A DNA stretch of 64,000 bases from Fragum whitleyi. Taxonomy: Eukaryota; Mollusca; Bivalvia; Cardiida; Cardiidae. Position 1 is the stretch's first letter; each line of letters begins with the position of its first letter. The stretch lies in assembly GCA_948146395.1 (NCBI GenBank), contig OX411544.1, positions 36,786,457-36,850,456 of the forward strand. Direction: 5' to 3'. The notes below the pieces were generated by a model. The model worked only from the letters and a program-made list of their open reading frames with translations. It ran no database searches and was not told the origin of the DNA. Below are positions 45,401-50,899 of this stretch, piece by piece. The translations under genes were made by a program, and so were the position numbers.

Positions 45401-47642
45401 TTTATATTTTCGTTGATTTTGTTTTATGCAACGTCATCCTTAGCGGGATCGTTTATGTTTGTGACGTTATAAACCCACGTGCGAAATGACGCGCTTTCAT
45501 GGCTGCGCCCGCATTATTCTCGAGGTCTATTCCGTAGAATCGCCGAGGGTTCCCGATTGTCCTTTGCCTAAAATAAGACTACCGAGTACATCCTGGACAA
45601 CTTAACTTAGCATGCCAACTAATCTTCATGTTTCGCTTTCGTCGTCATTGATTTCTAAATATGTAAATGGCGGGGTTTTTTTACTCGTAGAGATTTTTTG
45701 TGGTCTTTTACGTTCGCCAGTGTAACTACGTAGGAACAATCCAGGCAGATGTTAATAACTTTTCAAAAAAGTAGTGTCCACTAAGGTTCAATTTACTCGT
45801 TTTCAAGACTTGTCATGATACGTCTGACAAATGTGAATTTTGAAAATAGCGTAAAACAATGACTCTATATATTTTACAAATGGATAAAGCGCCCTTGTAT
45901 GCCAACAAAACCGTCCACCATTAGTACTTTCGGTGCTTTGTTTATCTGAGCGACACCTCTTCGCATTTTAATTCAGACAAAAATTAGTGCAGTCAACTCA
46001 ATACATAAAATAATGCACACTTCTTTTGTTACAGTGAATTTTCGGAGTCTTCTGAAGTATACATGGATATGGACGAGGAAAGACGTGATAGTGGTGAGTA
46101 AAACATGTGCGTCACGTAAAGGAATCACGTAAAAATTGACCATCTTGAAATCACGTAAAAATTGACCATCTTGAAATCACGCAAAATTGACAATTTTGGA
46201 ACTTGTAAAATATGTTTGAATACAGATCGGTTCGCATTGAGGTCAACCGAGGTCAGCAATGCAAAATTCTTGGAGGGAAATGTCTCCTTACATAAAAAAA
46301 AATAGTTAAGTTACAAAATAGTCGAACCTAGTCAGTCTGTGCAATCAACAGTCTGACTAGGGTGACGTTATATGCATTGCCCAGGTGGTCCAGTATTAAG
46401 GTCGAGTGTTTTGTATTTTTCGATTTACAAATCAATACTTGATATCGCATTTGAAAATCCCAACCACGAATGATGATGAAATCCTCCAGATAAGCTACGG
46501 ATACGTAAATTATTTAGAATAATTGGCAGTCTAGTGTTAGTGATGCAAAACCGTTGCGAGTGAGTGATTTAAAATTGTATTACTTTGTGCAAGTACGTGT
46601 ACAAAGCTTAGTACCCTTTTTTTTCTTTATGTGAAATTACCATTTCTAATAGGTATTTATTAGATGTCATATATCAGTTTATATCAAATGCATTTTCAAT
46701 GAATACTTTGCGCAATGTCTAAACGTTTTGCGAACATTTTCTTCTTTCGCGAAGGGTAGGGTACAGAATTATTTAGTATAGGGATTGATCCTGAATTCAA
46801 CTTATCAAATAACTAGGTTGACAAGGAAATTTATCAACGGCAATTGGATGATTATCAATAACGTACTTCGTAGTAATTTAGAACAGTAAAACCCGGAAAA
46901 TAAAATAGAAAATTCAAATCACTAGGTCTAGTAAGAAAAAAAACATGTACGGCTAATAGATAATATCAATTTATTATAAGTGGGTTTTTGCAATAAGTCG
47001 TGTGCTTGATTTCCTTACCCCCTCACGCGTTGTGAAAAGCCTACACGGGACTATTTCATACCTACATTTTCGTGTGCCCTGCGTTCAAGATGACAAACGG
47101 TGCAAACTGTTTGCAAGGGCGTAACTCCCATTACGCAATTTACGCAAGTGCGTAAAAGAAATAGTCCCCCGTTGAAAAATATCGTTGATGAATGATCGTC
47201 ACATCGAATCTACAGCTTATTCAAGCTGTAGTTACGATGTTTTGGTTATTCATCAACGCTCAAATCGTAACAAGGGAGCTCGTCGCCTTCTGAGTTTGTA
47301 TGAATTTTAAAGTCCTAGATACGCCTATGAGTTTGCACAATTTTGCCAACCTGAACGCAGGGCATGATAAATCCGTAAAAAAATCAGTTTTTGTTATAAA
47401 TACTTTTTCCCCCAGAGCGTTGTTTCAAAGAGGGCGTTTGCATTTCGTGGATGGGCAATACTAATGCTGTATTGATCAAACTGTTTTTTACGCTATTACA
47501 TTACCATGCAAGAGGTTCACAAAATCATCTGAATTTAGTTCCAGATTACCATGCACCCCTACCTCCACCACCCATGGCTCACCCAGAACCTACGGGAGAT
47601 GGCTATGTCAACATGAGGAAAAAAGGAAAACGGCCATTCTGA
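25281..47642 (+). CDS. Ig/FN3 transmembrane receptor with SH2-motif tail (14 exons)
   Basis: This is a single-pass cell-surface receptor or adhesion protein. Spliced coding length is 2187 nt, giving 728 residues plus stop, and every exon join agrees in phase. Approximate layout: signal peptide 1-20, Ig-like 21-108, Ig-like 109-189, divergent Ig-like 190-301, fibronectin III 302-402, transmembrane 403-438, cytoplasmic tail 439-728. Ectodomain exons are all bounded by phase-1 introns, the usual pattern for Ig and FN3 modules. The tail has five YxN motifs (Grb2-type) and three YxxM motifs (PI3K p85-type), a PLPPPP stretch and a basic C-terminus, so phosphotyrosine signalling is the likely role. 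It resembles nephrin/Kirre-like or CD22-like mollusc proteins in layout only; I cannot name it. An in-frame TGA in exon 2 means this copy may be broken. Locus 3 is convergent with it. Confidence 0.8.
25756..25818. repeat. Short foldback in receptor intron 1
   Basis: AAGTTCTAGCTCC and CTATGTTCC pair with GGAACATAG and GCTAGAACCC across a short loop. It is a foldback of about 60 bp that could form a hairpin. No relatives were noticed in the window. Confidence 0.5.
26350..26440 (+). repeat. Repeat fragment with GGTCGGTCGG/GTCCGTCC run
   Basis: TTGGACTTCTCGGTCGATCG is followed by repeated GGTC and CCGTCCGT units and TTTTGTCCGTAGCATATCTC. This resembles the leading end of the tandem-unit repeat class seen at 3192-3910 and 8585-9596. 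Confidence 0.45.
26701..26895 (+). repeat. (GA)n microsatellite
   Basis: A nearly pure GA run of about 95 bp followed by ACAGACAGAC- and GGGAGG-interrupted GA sequence. The long open frames on both strands here are repeat artefacts. Confidence 0.9.
27147..27560. repeat. Degenerate TIR element in receptor intron 1
   Basis: It begins ATATCGTGAAATTGATATT and contains ATCGCTCCATTCATTCC and, later, CGTCGCTCCACACAGTCATT. These match, in order, the TIR element at 44023-44440 in intron 11. The right end is poorly kept. Confidence 0.5.
27669..27932 (+). CDS. Receptor exon 2: Ig-like domain 1 with TGA
   Basis: The acceptor AAACAG is at 27668; phase 1 in and out, with donor TTAT|GTGAGT. The translation contains SGPVTLTCTASC, then TGA at 27755-27757, then NSTCRYAW, and later AGVYTITCTVTNVGYG. 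The B-strand Cys, the Trp and the F-strand Y-x-x-x-C of an Ig fold all lie in one frame, with extra cysteines. Only the stop interrupts it. No alternative splice site skips the stop while keeping the B-strand cysteine. Confidence 0.75.
27755..27757 (+). other. In-frame TGA in Ig domain 1
   Basis: The codon lies between TGT and AAC in the B-C region of the Ig domain. Read strictly, it truncates the receptor after about 49 residues. Possible causes are a null allele, a sequence error (for example from CGA, GGA or TGG) or, far less likely, readthrough. Confidence 0.7.
27953..28180. mobile_element. TTAA-flanked piggyBac-type MITE, copy 2
   Basis: It is bounded by TTAA, with ends CCCTTTCCTG and CAGCAAAGGG, and starts only about 20 bp inside receptor intron 2. 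The internal hairpin is the same as in the copy at 18294. There is no ORF. Confidence 0.8.
28354..28602. mobile_element. CACGCGAAAAGGG TIR element, intron 2 copy
   Basis: The ends are GTGACCCGACACGCGAAAAG and TACGCGTAACGGGTCAC, with inner GGGACCATCTGG / CCAGATGGTCCC. An internal palindrome CAGTCAGACTCCGCGGATTG / CGTGGACTGACTGG lies at about 28406-28442. It is about 250 bp, like the copy at 41772-42024. Confidence 0.75.
28880..29001. repeat. Foldback element, ACGTGCA-core family
   Basis: CCGAATGGCAAAACGGTGCA / TGCACCGTTTTGTCTTCC, with inner GCTTTGCATGTGCAAAGC. It ends CTGAACGCAAGG. It lies in receptor intron 2 and has long, nearly perfect arms. Confidence 0.75.
29233..30183 (+). mobile_element. 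Degenerate mariner-like transposon
   Basis: The termini TACGAGGGTGGATAAAAAAA and TTTTTTTATTCACCCTCGTA form a good inverted repeat of the kind found in mariner elements. Inside, broken frames on the plus strand keep phrases typical of the mariner transposase DNA-binding part (a WFKRF-like phrase followed by a DDTRKW-like phrase near 29742-29805). Several stops and a shortened length (about 950 bp against about 1.3 kb for intact elements) show that it is dead. Confidence 0.65.
30345..30405. repeat. Minisatellite, left part
   Basis: Two units of about 38 bp with the phrase CACTACACTCCGTCATCCTG / CATTACACTCCGTAAT. The same unit continues on the other side of the LINE at 33066-33205, so the LINE split an existing array. 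Confidence 0.65.
31279..31536 (-). pseudogene. Reverse transcriptase fragment (YSDD block)
   Basis: The frame starts at the palm motif region (YSDDSTLYKSGNNL) and runs through NPNKSKCMLIETNHK, as in CR1/Jockey-type reverse transcriptases. It is part of the broken LINE. Confidence 0.75.
31894..32259 (-). pseudogene. Reverse transcriptase fragment (N-terminal blocks)
   Basis: Contains LDTNKSSGIGGISAKVLK, IPLHKGSEKEDPNNYRPISI and SKTFERHLYKQL, the first conserved blocks of non-LTR reverse transcriptases. It is separated by frameshifts from the HQSGFR block that follows on the minus strand at about 31780-31890. Confidence 0.75.
32464..32880 (-). pseudogene. LINE endonuclease-RT linker fragment
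   Basis: The open frame includes KHAPIKCKRLKSNYLPKWI, the typical linker between APE endonuclease and reverse transcriptase in CR1/Jockey-type elements. The endonuclease part (INEPTRICKASSTII) lies at 32944-33040. Confidence 0.65.
33066..33205. repeat. Minisatellite, right part
   Basis: Three to four units of about 38 bp with the phrase CTCCGTAATCCTGAGAGG or close variants, the same unit as at 30345-30405. Confidence 0.7.
33369..33611 (+). CDS. Receptor exon 3: Ig-like domain 2
   Basis: Acceptor TTATTTCAG; donor AATG|GTGAGT; phase 1 on both sides. The translation starts YPPDVTVEELDYELICTA, has W in TRWKH, and ends the fold with NRGKYECQVTNG. Both disulphide cysteines and the tryptophan are present. 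Several N-linked sites (NYT, NLT) are seen. Confidence 0.85.
34014..34349 (+). CDS. Receptor exon 4: divergent Ig-like domain 3
   Basis: Acceptor CTCTTTCAG; donor AAAG|GTATAT; phase 1 on both sides. The C-terminal part FGEYDVLIKNTAGNNTAKIV matches the F-G strands of an I-set domain, but the F-strand cysteine is replaced by valine and no B-strand partner is clear. One cysteine occurs (VVCTSL). It is probably an Ig fold without the usual disulphide. Confidence 0.75.
35466..35592. repeat. Foldback element, ACGTGCA-core family
   Basis: CTGCGTTTACAATAAAAAATG to CTGAATCCTGGACGCAGG, with arms including TTCGCGAATCGTTT / AAACGTTCGCAAACG and centre GATTTGCACGTGCAC/CACGTGCAAATC. It ends about 28 bp before receptor exon 5. 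Confidence 0.75.
35620..35922 (+). CDS. Receptor exon 5: fibronectin type III domain
   Basis: Acceptor TTCTTTGTAG; donor GAAG|GTAATG; phase 1 on both sides. It starts GPPDAPNNFIVTEI, contains VVIQYRRNINGSVW and LRVEGLVPLTDYVFQAYCFN (L-x-P-x-T-x-Y-x-F), and ends KITATTKE. These are the standard FN3 landmarks. Confidence 0.85.
36700..37090. repeat. Foldback with AAGAAATTGCTT core in intron 5
   Basis: Outer arms GGGTTCGACACTAAGGGGAG and AGTAAGTGTCGACCCC pair, with GGAGTCC/GGACTCC phrases repeated inside. The centre at 36890-36955 is AACATTGTGGAAAAGAAG with AAATTGCTTATAACAAGCAA, a hairpin core also seen in the TTAA MITEs and at 62195-62260. Confidence 0.6.
37124..37231 (+). CDS. Receptor exon 6: transmembrane helix
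   Basis: Phase 1 on both sides. It reads EPANLALVVGAIGGAIFVLL, then LIVVVVSVVVVLRRKRR: one hydrophobic helix of about 27 residues followed by a basic stop-transfer sequence. This places the following exons in the cytoplasm. Confidence 0.85.
37341..37394. repeat. Perfect 20-bp inverted repeat
   Basis: CCTAGGAGTAGTATAGGCGT and its exact reverse complement ACGCCTATACTACTCCTAGG are separated by 14 nt. It lies in receptor intron 6. No other copy was noticed. Confidence 0.85.
37806..38095. repeat. GGGCGTAGC-end foldback, copy 1
   Basis: It starts GGGCGTAGCTACCATTGCG and ends near CTTACGCCTGTG. Inside, CGTTGATGAATTATCATTAC / GATTATTCACCAACG and CAGCTTATTTAAGCTG form a hairpin. A second copy is nested in another foldback at 47116-47330. 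Confidence 0.65.
38172..38441. mobile_element. GAGGTGCGTTTCTTAG TIR element, copy 1
   Basis: The left end is TGAGGTGCGTTTCTTAGATT; the right end is CTCTAAAAAAGCACCTCAG. The inside contains ATTAAGATTCTTAA-type repeats and GACGTCTTAATAATCTTATT. A direct copy about 90% alike by eye lies at 39766-40032. Confidence 0.75.
38589..38750. repeat. GGTAGTGGACC palindrome family, copy A
   Basis: AGTAGTGGACCTGCAAAAG to ATTACGGATCCACTACC, with inner GTTTCC..GGAAACCTCGGTTAAC. It is a near-complete palindrome. Other copies are at 53432, 55206 and 58441. Confidence 0.75.
38883..38907 (+). CDS. Receptor exon 7: 25-nt microexon
   Basis: It lies between TTTACCTAG and GTAAGTG and encodes RKKKDVPR plus two bases of the next codon (phase 1 in, phase 2 out). 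It continues the basic juxtamembrane run. It is supported by the phase match with exon 8 at 41073. Confidence 0.65.
39309..39389. repeat. GCTCAGCGCGAAACAG palindrome, copy 1
   Basis: Right arm CAGTTACAACTGTTTCGCGC then TGAGCCATCGAGG; the left arm (TTCAGCGCAAAACAACGG) is diverged. The centre is CCTATATGTTAATAG. Related copies: 45043-45122, 49247-49650 (split), 59055-59123, 60929-61002. Confidence 0.65.
39413..39509. repeat. Foldback element, ACGTGCA-core family
   Basis: GAGTTCAGGATGTAAAAACG / CGTTTTAATCCTGAACGC, with TACGTGCAAAGCG in the centre. It is a shorter copy than the one at 1354-1484, which shares the phrase GCGAGGTATCATTTCG. Confidence 0.7.
39585..40190. mobile_element. hAT-like TIR element with nested insertion
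   Basis: The left end is CAGTGTCGGATCCAGAG; the right end is CCCTGGATCCGCCACTG. TCAAC is found on both outer sides. Inside it sits the complete GAGGTGCG element (39766-40032), so the outer element is older. There is no transposase ORF. Confidence 0.6.
39766..40032. mobile_element. GAGGTGCGTTTCTTAG TIR element, copy 2 (nested)
   Basis: CTGAGGTGCGTTTCTTAG to AAAAAACGCACCTCAG. It is in the same orientation as the copy at 38172-38441 and shares nearly all of its interior. It is inserted in the hAT-like element. Confidence 0.75.
41073..41227 (+). CDS. Receptor exon 8: tail with YENT motif
   Basis: The acceptor is CACTACAG at 41072. The AG at 41055 was refused because it breaks the phase set by exon 7. 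The translation starts MLPKLSIPNILEYNRTNDYT, then has PPPSNPSTATPDIYENTNAG, and ends ELYG. DIYENT is a YxN motif (Grb2 SH2 type). The donor is TACG|GTGAGT, phase 1. Confidence 0.75.
41772..42024. mobile_element. CACGCGAAAAGGG TIR element, complete copy
   Basis: GATCCGTCACGCGAAAAGGG to CCCTTTTCGTGTGACGGGTC, then AC. The inner palindrome is CTTGTCAGTCTGCG / GCAGTCTGACGAGGG at about 41939-41970. It lies in receptor intron 8. Confidence 0.8.
42346..42367 (+). CDS. Receptor exon 9: 22-nt microexon
   Basis: Between CTGATTTCAG and GTACGT; encodes ENTHLNNG (phase 1 in, phase 2 out). It is kept because it alone connects exon 8 (phase 1) to exon 10 (phase 2). A weak donor lowers confidence. Confidence 0.55.
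42829..42921 (+). CDS. Receptor exon 10: tail with YANA motif
   Basis: Acceptor AAATTTCAG; donor ATGG|GTAAGA; phase 2 on both sides, length 93, so it could be skipped without a frame change. It reads SNAEIERKESNYANAPLF and ends INKGENG. NYANA is a YxN motif. Confidence 0.7.
43130..43258. repeat. Foldback element, ACGTGCA-core family
   Basis: AATTACAAAACAGTGTAAAC and AACAGTGTGTGCCGTTTTG pair; the inner part is TTATACCCCGCTTTGCACAT / GCAAAGCGGGTTATAA. It lies in receptor intron 10. Confidence 0.75.
43900..44015 (+). CDS. Receptor exon 11: tail with YSNT motif
   Basis: Acceptor TTTATTCAG; donor TACA|GTAAGT; phase 2 in, 1 out. It reads KPGPAIYSNTDGMVGIKEAQ, then an alanine run, and SSQYITATADRLGY. 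IYSNT is a YxN motif. Confidence 0.75.
44023..44440. mobile_element. TIR element in receptor intron 11
   Basis: ACATCGTGAAATTGACATTC and CTTGTCAATTTCACGATGT form terminal inverted repeats. It starts 7 bp after exon 11 and ends 16 bp before exon 12, so it fills almost the whole intron. A central foldback occupies 44283-44352. A degenerate relative is at 27147-27560. Confidence 0.7.
44283..44352. repeat. Foldback GGGAGGTAAT, ~34-bp arms
   Basis: AAGGGAGGTAATTAATATTG and its continuation pair with CAATATTGGATTACCTCCCT across a 3-nt loop, with one small mismatch region. It is nested inside the intron 11 element. Confidence 0.8.
44457..44631 (+). CDS. Receptor exon 12: YLDM and YSNR motifs
   Basis: Acceptor TTTACAG; donor AAGA|GTAAGT; phase 1 in, 2 out. 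It contains DDDYLDMEV (YxxM, PI3K p85 type) and RTYSNREA (YxN), both with acidic or polar surroundings suited to kinase recognition. Confidence 0.8.
45043..45122. repeat. GCTCAGCGCGAAACAG palindrome, copy 2
   Basis: ATGGCCCAGCGCGAAACAGT / AACTGTTTCACGCTGAGCC, with inner TGTAACTGCCTAAATG / TTCATAGGCAGTT. It is a near-perfect palindrome of about 75 bp in receptor intron 12. Confidence 0.8.
46035..46093 (+). CDS. Receptor exon 13: YMDM motif
   Basis: Acceptor TTTTGTTACAG; donor AGTG|GTGAGT; phase 2 in, 1 out. It reads DEFSESSEVYMDMDEERRDS. VYMDM is a strong PI3K p85 SH2 consensus (Y-M-x-M). Confidence 0.8.
46205..46396. repeat. Degenerate CACGCGAAAAGGG-family element
   Basis: It keeps the interior (GGTCAACCGAGGTCAGC, then AACCTAGTCAGTCTGTGC / CAGTCTGACTAGGGTGACG) and one decayed end GCCCAGGTGGTCC. 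The terminal CACGCGAAAAGGG part is lost. It lies in receptor intron 13. Confidence 0.55.
47077..47363. repeat. ACGTGCA-family foldback split by nested foldback
   Basis: The outer arms are CCCTGCGTTCAAGATGAC and GCCAACCTGAACGCAGGG, with GTGCAAACTGTTTGCAA at the left junction. At about 47116-47330 a second element (GGGCGTAACTCCCATTACGC to ACGCCTATGAG) is inserted; it matches the free-standing copy at 37806-38095. It lies in receptor intron 13, close to the last exon. Confidence 0.7.
47416..47642 (+). CDS. Receptor exon 14: proline-rich and YVNM C-terminus
   Basis: Acceptor TTTTTCCCCCAG; phase 1 in. It includes VPDYHAPLPPPPMAHPEP (possible SH3 ligand) and DGYVNMRKKGKRPF, then TGA at 47640-47642. 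YVNM satisfies both YxN and YxxM, like the YMNM motif of the CD28 tail. Confidence 0.8.
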
Positions 47643-48760
47643 AAAAAATGTCGATCTCCTTGTGAAATGAAGACAAATTGGAGAATGTTCGCTCATGTAT
47701 CAGTCCAAAATCAAGGCAACTGCTGTCAGCAATTGAAGATGTCCGGTGAATTTAAAAAATATCGAGAGAACTATGGTGTAAGGTGATGTGAACAGCAATA
47801 TCACATGCCATACTCACGAATACTTTCTTATGAATGATCTTAACACGCGACAGAAAAAGGATTTTATCAATTGATTTGACTAGAGGTTTATTTCAAAGGG
47901 TTGCGTGATAGCCGTCCTTCCAGAGTACATGAAAATATTAGTCTACATCACACGATCTTCGATCATCATAGGCGTATAGATCCACAAGTTTAAGTAAGGG
48001 ATCAAAGGTCAATTTTGTCTATACCTGTATAGACAAAATTGACCTTTGATCACTCACTCTAAATTGCGAAACTATAACTAGGTTTTTGAAATTTATTTGC
48101 ACTCAGACGGCGAACACCAAAGAATATATAGGATAAAGGCGATATGTGGACTGTGATGAAAGAGAATAGCTATCAACCCGTTGGTGAATTATCGAAACAT
48201 CGTACCACAGCTTGAATAAGCATATTCACCATTTGGTTATAGGATACAAACTCATGGCAGAATCCAATATATTATAAAGTAAACTTGCCAAAATACAGCT
48301 AAGCCACACCCTGGCATGTCAAAAACAACGCAGAATACCAGTAGATAGACAGGGCTCGTCAAGTTAATGTCATTCATTCGTTTCACCAACTTTGAATACA
48401 AAGTTTAAAGAGTTTAACATCACTTTCAGTAGTACTTCAATTATATCGCCCAAGATTTGACTTTTGCCGTTTCTGCCATTTTTAACTTGCATATTTTTTT
48501 TTATTATCATTTAAGTATCAACACGTTTTTAGGGTAAAAAAAAATCAAAATTGTTCAATATTTAACTTTATTAAATGCATACAAGTAAATCTTTAATGTA
48601 TAGATGAAATATGTATACATGTAAAATTTAAATAAATCAGAAAAACATCATATATTGCAATTGGTCTTTGTGTAGTTGGTCTTTGTTCCATTTTGAAATC
48701 TTACCAAGTCTACTGACAGAAGTTGTTAATTACTCTAAATAAACATTTGTTTGTTCATTT
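47643..48760 (+). other. Probable 3' untranslated region of the receptor
   Basis: There is no open frame. AATAAA occurs at 48631 and again near 48738 (TCTAAATAAACATTTGTTTG, with GT-rich sequence after it). A perfect palindrome lies at 48001-48050. Confidence 0.5.
48001..48050. repeat. Perfect 24-bp palindrome in the 3' UTR
   Basis: ATCAAAGGTCAATTTTGTCT plus ATAC, a 2-nt loop CT, then the exact complement ending GACCTTTGAT. It would form a strong hairpin in the receptor mRNA. Confidence 0.85.
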
Positions 48761-49240
48761 GTATTAATGGGGTTTAACACCTCTTTCAACAATCTTTCAG
48801 TTAAATCATGGTAGCTGGGGAAACAACGGGTTCCTGGTATTTCTTACACCAGTATTACAATCACATCCTTTCCTAGCCTCCAGCTGCTATCCCACATAGG
48901 TCTTTTGGTTCCAGATTGGTTCCAGGGATGGTAGCCTGAAGATCACTTATCAAATATTCCTGCCAAATGCAAGAGTGTATGCAGGCTAGTTTGTGGCCTT
49001 TAAAATGCCATTAAAAACTAGAGCCAATACAATGGTAACTCTCATGTCCGTATATATAAGCCTTTAAAGGATTCTTAAATTATACATACAGATACAGATA
49101 TTCTTATACTGGAAGGGAAAAGGATCATTCTGGATTCAGAAAATAAGCCAAATGGGAAAAGATTCCGCCCGGCCAGTCAACCAGCCCAATCCCCGCAATC
49201 TGACTAGGGTTGACACTTTTCACGCAACTCAGATACTTTA
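48760..49240. other. Gene-poor stretch between the convergent genes
   Basis: No coding signal. At about 49110-49235 there is a degenerate CACGCGAAAAGGG-family interior (GGATCATTCTGGATTCAGAA, CAATCTGACTAGGGTTGAC). Confidence 0.5.
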
Positions 49241-49246
49241 ATGTAG

Positions 49247-49650
49247 ATGGCTCAGTACAAAACAGTTGTAACTGTCTATACAGTCAAGCAACCATGTCTA
49301 TTCAGCGACCATTTTTGTTAAGCAACCATTTTCGAAATCCCCTTCTTTAAATCAAAATATCTCTGAAAGTAGGCATTTTTGGTCTAAAAACTATTGAAAA
49401 TGAATCCTTTGTTGCTAAAACTCACCAGAATCAGATGATTCTATTGAGTTTTAACAACATGTGATTACTGAGAATTTCACAATGATATGGCATATCTAAT
49501 CAAAAATGCATGTTTCTTATTTGTAAACAAACATGTATTTAGCCACCAATTTTTAATAATGACCGCTTTTTTGTGGTCCTGTTAGTGGTCACTTAATACA
49601 AGATTTACTGTATATAATTAAAGGCAGTTACAACTATTTTGAAGTCAGCC
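49247..49650. repeat. GCTCAGCGCGAAACAG palindrome split by a TA-flanked element
   Basis: The left arm is GATGGCTCAGTACAAAACAG; the right arm is AAGGCAGTTACAACTATTTT. Between them at 49280-49612 is another element (CAGTCAAGCAACCATG to CAAGATTTACTG) bounded by TA on both sides. The inserted element has ends of the type CAGT..ACTG and no ORF. Confidence 0.65.
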
Positions 49651-50195
49651 ATTTAAATACTTCTGACATGAACAGACAAATGAACACAATTACAGGTGTT
49701 GAAATATTATCAACCGAAATAACTCACTCCTCTTAATTAGGGCTTATAGCTAGATCTGTTCACCATATTATGCTTTGACCTTGTAAATAATATTCAAATA
49801 TAAATACAGATAATCTCAAAATATATGGATTGAAATAGATTCAATATAGCTTTAATAATTACAATGTACTTACAAAATACTTATCTCTGATAGTAAATTT
49901 TCTCAAAAAGTTTACAAAATTCATTCATAAAACAGAAAACTTTATTGCATAAAACTTTATTTGTTCCTTAAAGCTATTAGTAATTCTGTGTTTAGGATGC
50001 AACAATGTTTAGAAATTGTACCATGCTTGCATGTGGGAATACATGTACAGTAGGGTAACCTTATCAAACTGATTTGCAACTATTTTATTCATTTCATCCT
50101 AAACGCAGATAACAAAAGTTTAATGTTAATAGACTTTACAGACATAACATCTGAGAAAGTCCCCTGTGCACTTTGAAAAGAAACTGACCCATTTG

Positions 50196-50500
50196 TGAGA
50201 AAAATTGTGTTGGAAAATAAGAAATTGTCATTTAACCCTTTCCTGTTTTACAAAATGTTGGACCTGTCCAAATTCAAAGGTTTTGCAGACGAACGTTTAA
50301 AGTGGATTTAATTTGAAAAATAACTATTCAGTAGGGTAGAAAATAGTGTGGGAAAAGAAGAAATTGCTTGTCAGAAGCAATTTCTTCTCTTTTCACAATG
50401 TTTTCTCAATCAAAAAAAACACAGGCACGTAAAAAACAGGGATTAAACAGCAAAGGGTTAAAAGCAATTTCTTATTTTTCAACAATATTTTCAAAATTAC
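50196..50500. repeat. Hairpin whose loop received a TTAA MITE
   Basis: TGTTGGAAAATAAGAAATTG (ending about 50228) and CAATTTCTTATTTTTCAACA (about 50465) are complementary at 19 of 20 positions. With the MITE removed, they would be separated by a loop of about 10 nt containing TTAA, the target site. Confidence 0.75.
50232..50461. mobile_element. TTAA-flanked piggyBac-type MITE, copy 3
   Basis: TTAA at both ends, CCCTTTCCTG and CAGCAAAGGG termini, and the internal hairpin AGAAGAAATTGCTTG / AAGCAATTTCTTCT. It is 230 bp long and lies just downstream of the PGGHG stop codon. Confidence 0.8.
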
Positions 50501-50703
50501 AACATTAAGAGGATGTAAAATCCCCAACTGTAAAGGAAAGTGGTTAAAACTGTTTATGATATAAGATTTTTCTTTTTTCTGATAAATTAATACTATTTGA
50601 ATCTGCAAATGCTTTGCAAATCTACACAATGTAAATAAATCCTCTTCAGATTTGGTAAAATACTGTAGCTAAAAGGTTGAACAAGTCATAACAATTTATC
50701 ATG

Positions 50704-50899
50704 TCATGAAGTATCTTTGTAAATAGTAAATTTCTCATTCTGTATTATCACAGTCCGCCCTAATTGTAACACATGTTTTTCACCTTTAGACACCACATTT
50801 AACATTAAAGGTGTACCCACAACTGTCAAGGTCACTTCTGTCCTTAATGAGTCACACAAAATATCCAAACTGTTACCTAGGTAATCCATATTTTTTATC
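50704..50899 (-). CDS. PGGHG: PGGHG last exon
   Basis: The acceptor is TTTTCAG; phase 2 in. It reads IKNMDYLGNSLDILCDSL and ends KFTIYKDTS with TGA at 50706-50704. This is the C-terminal beta-sandwich part of the GH65 fold. Candidate minus-strand polyadenylation signals (TTTATT on plus) lie at about 50084, 49958 and 49939. Confidence 0.88.
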
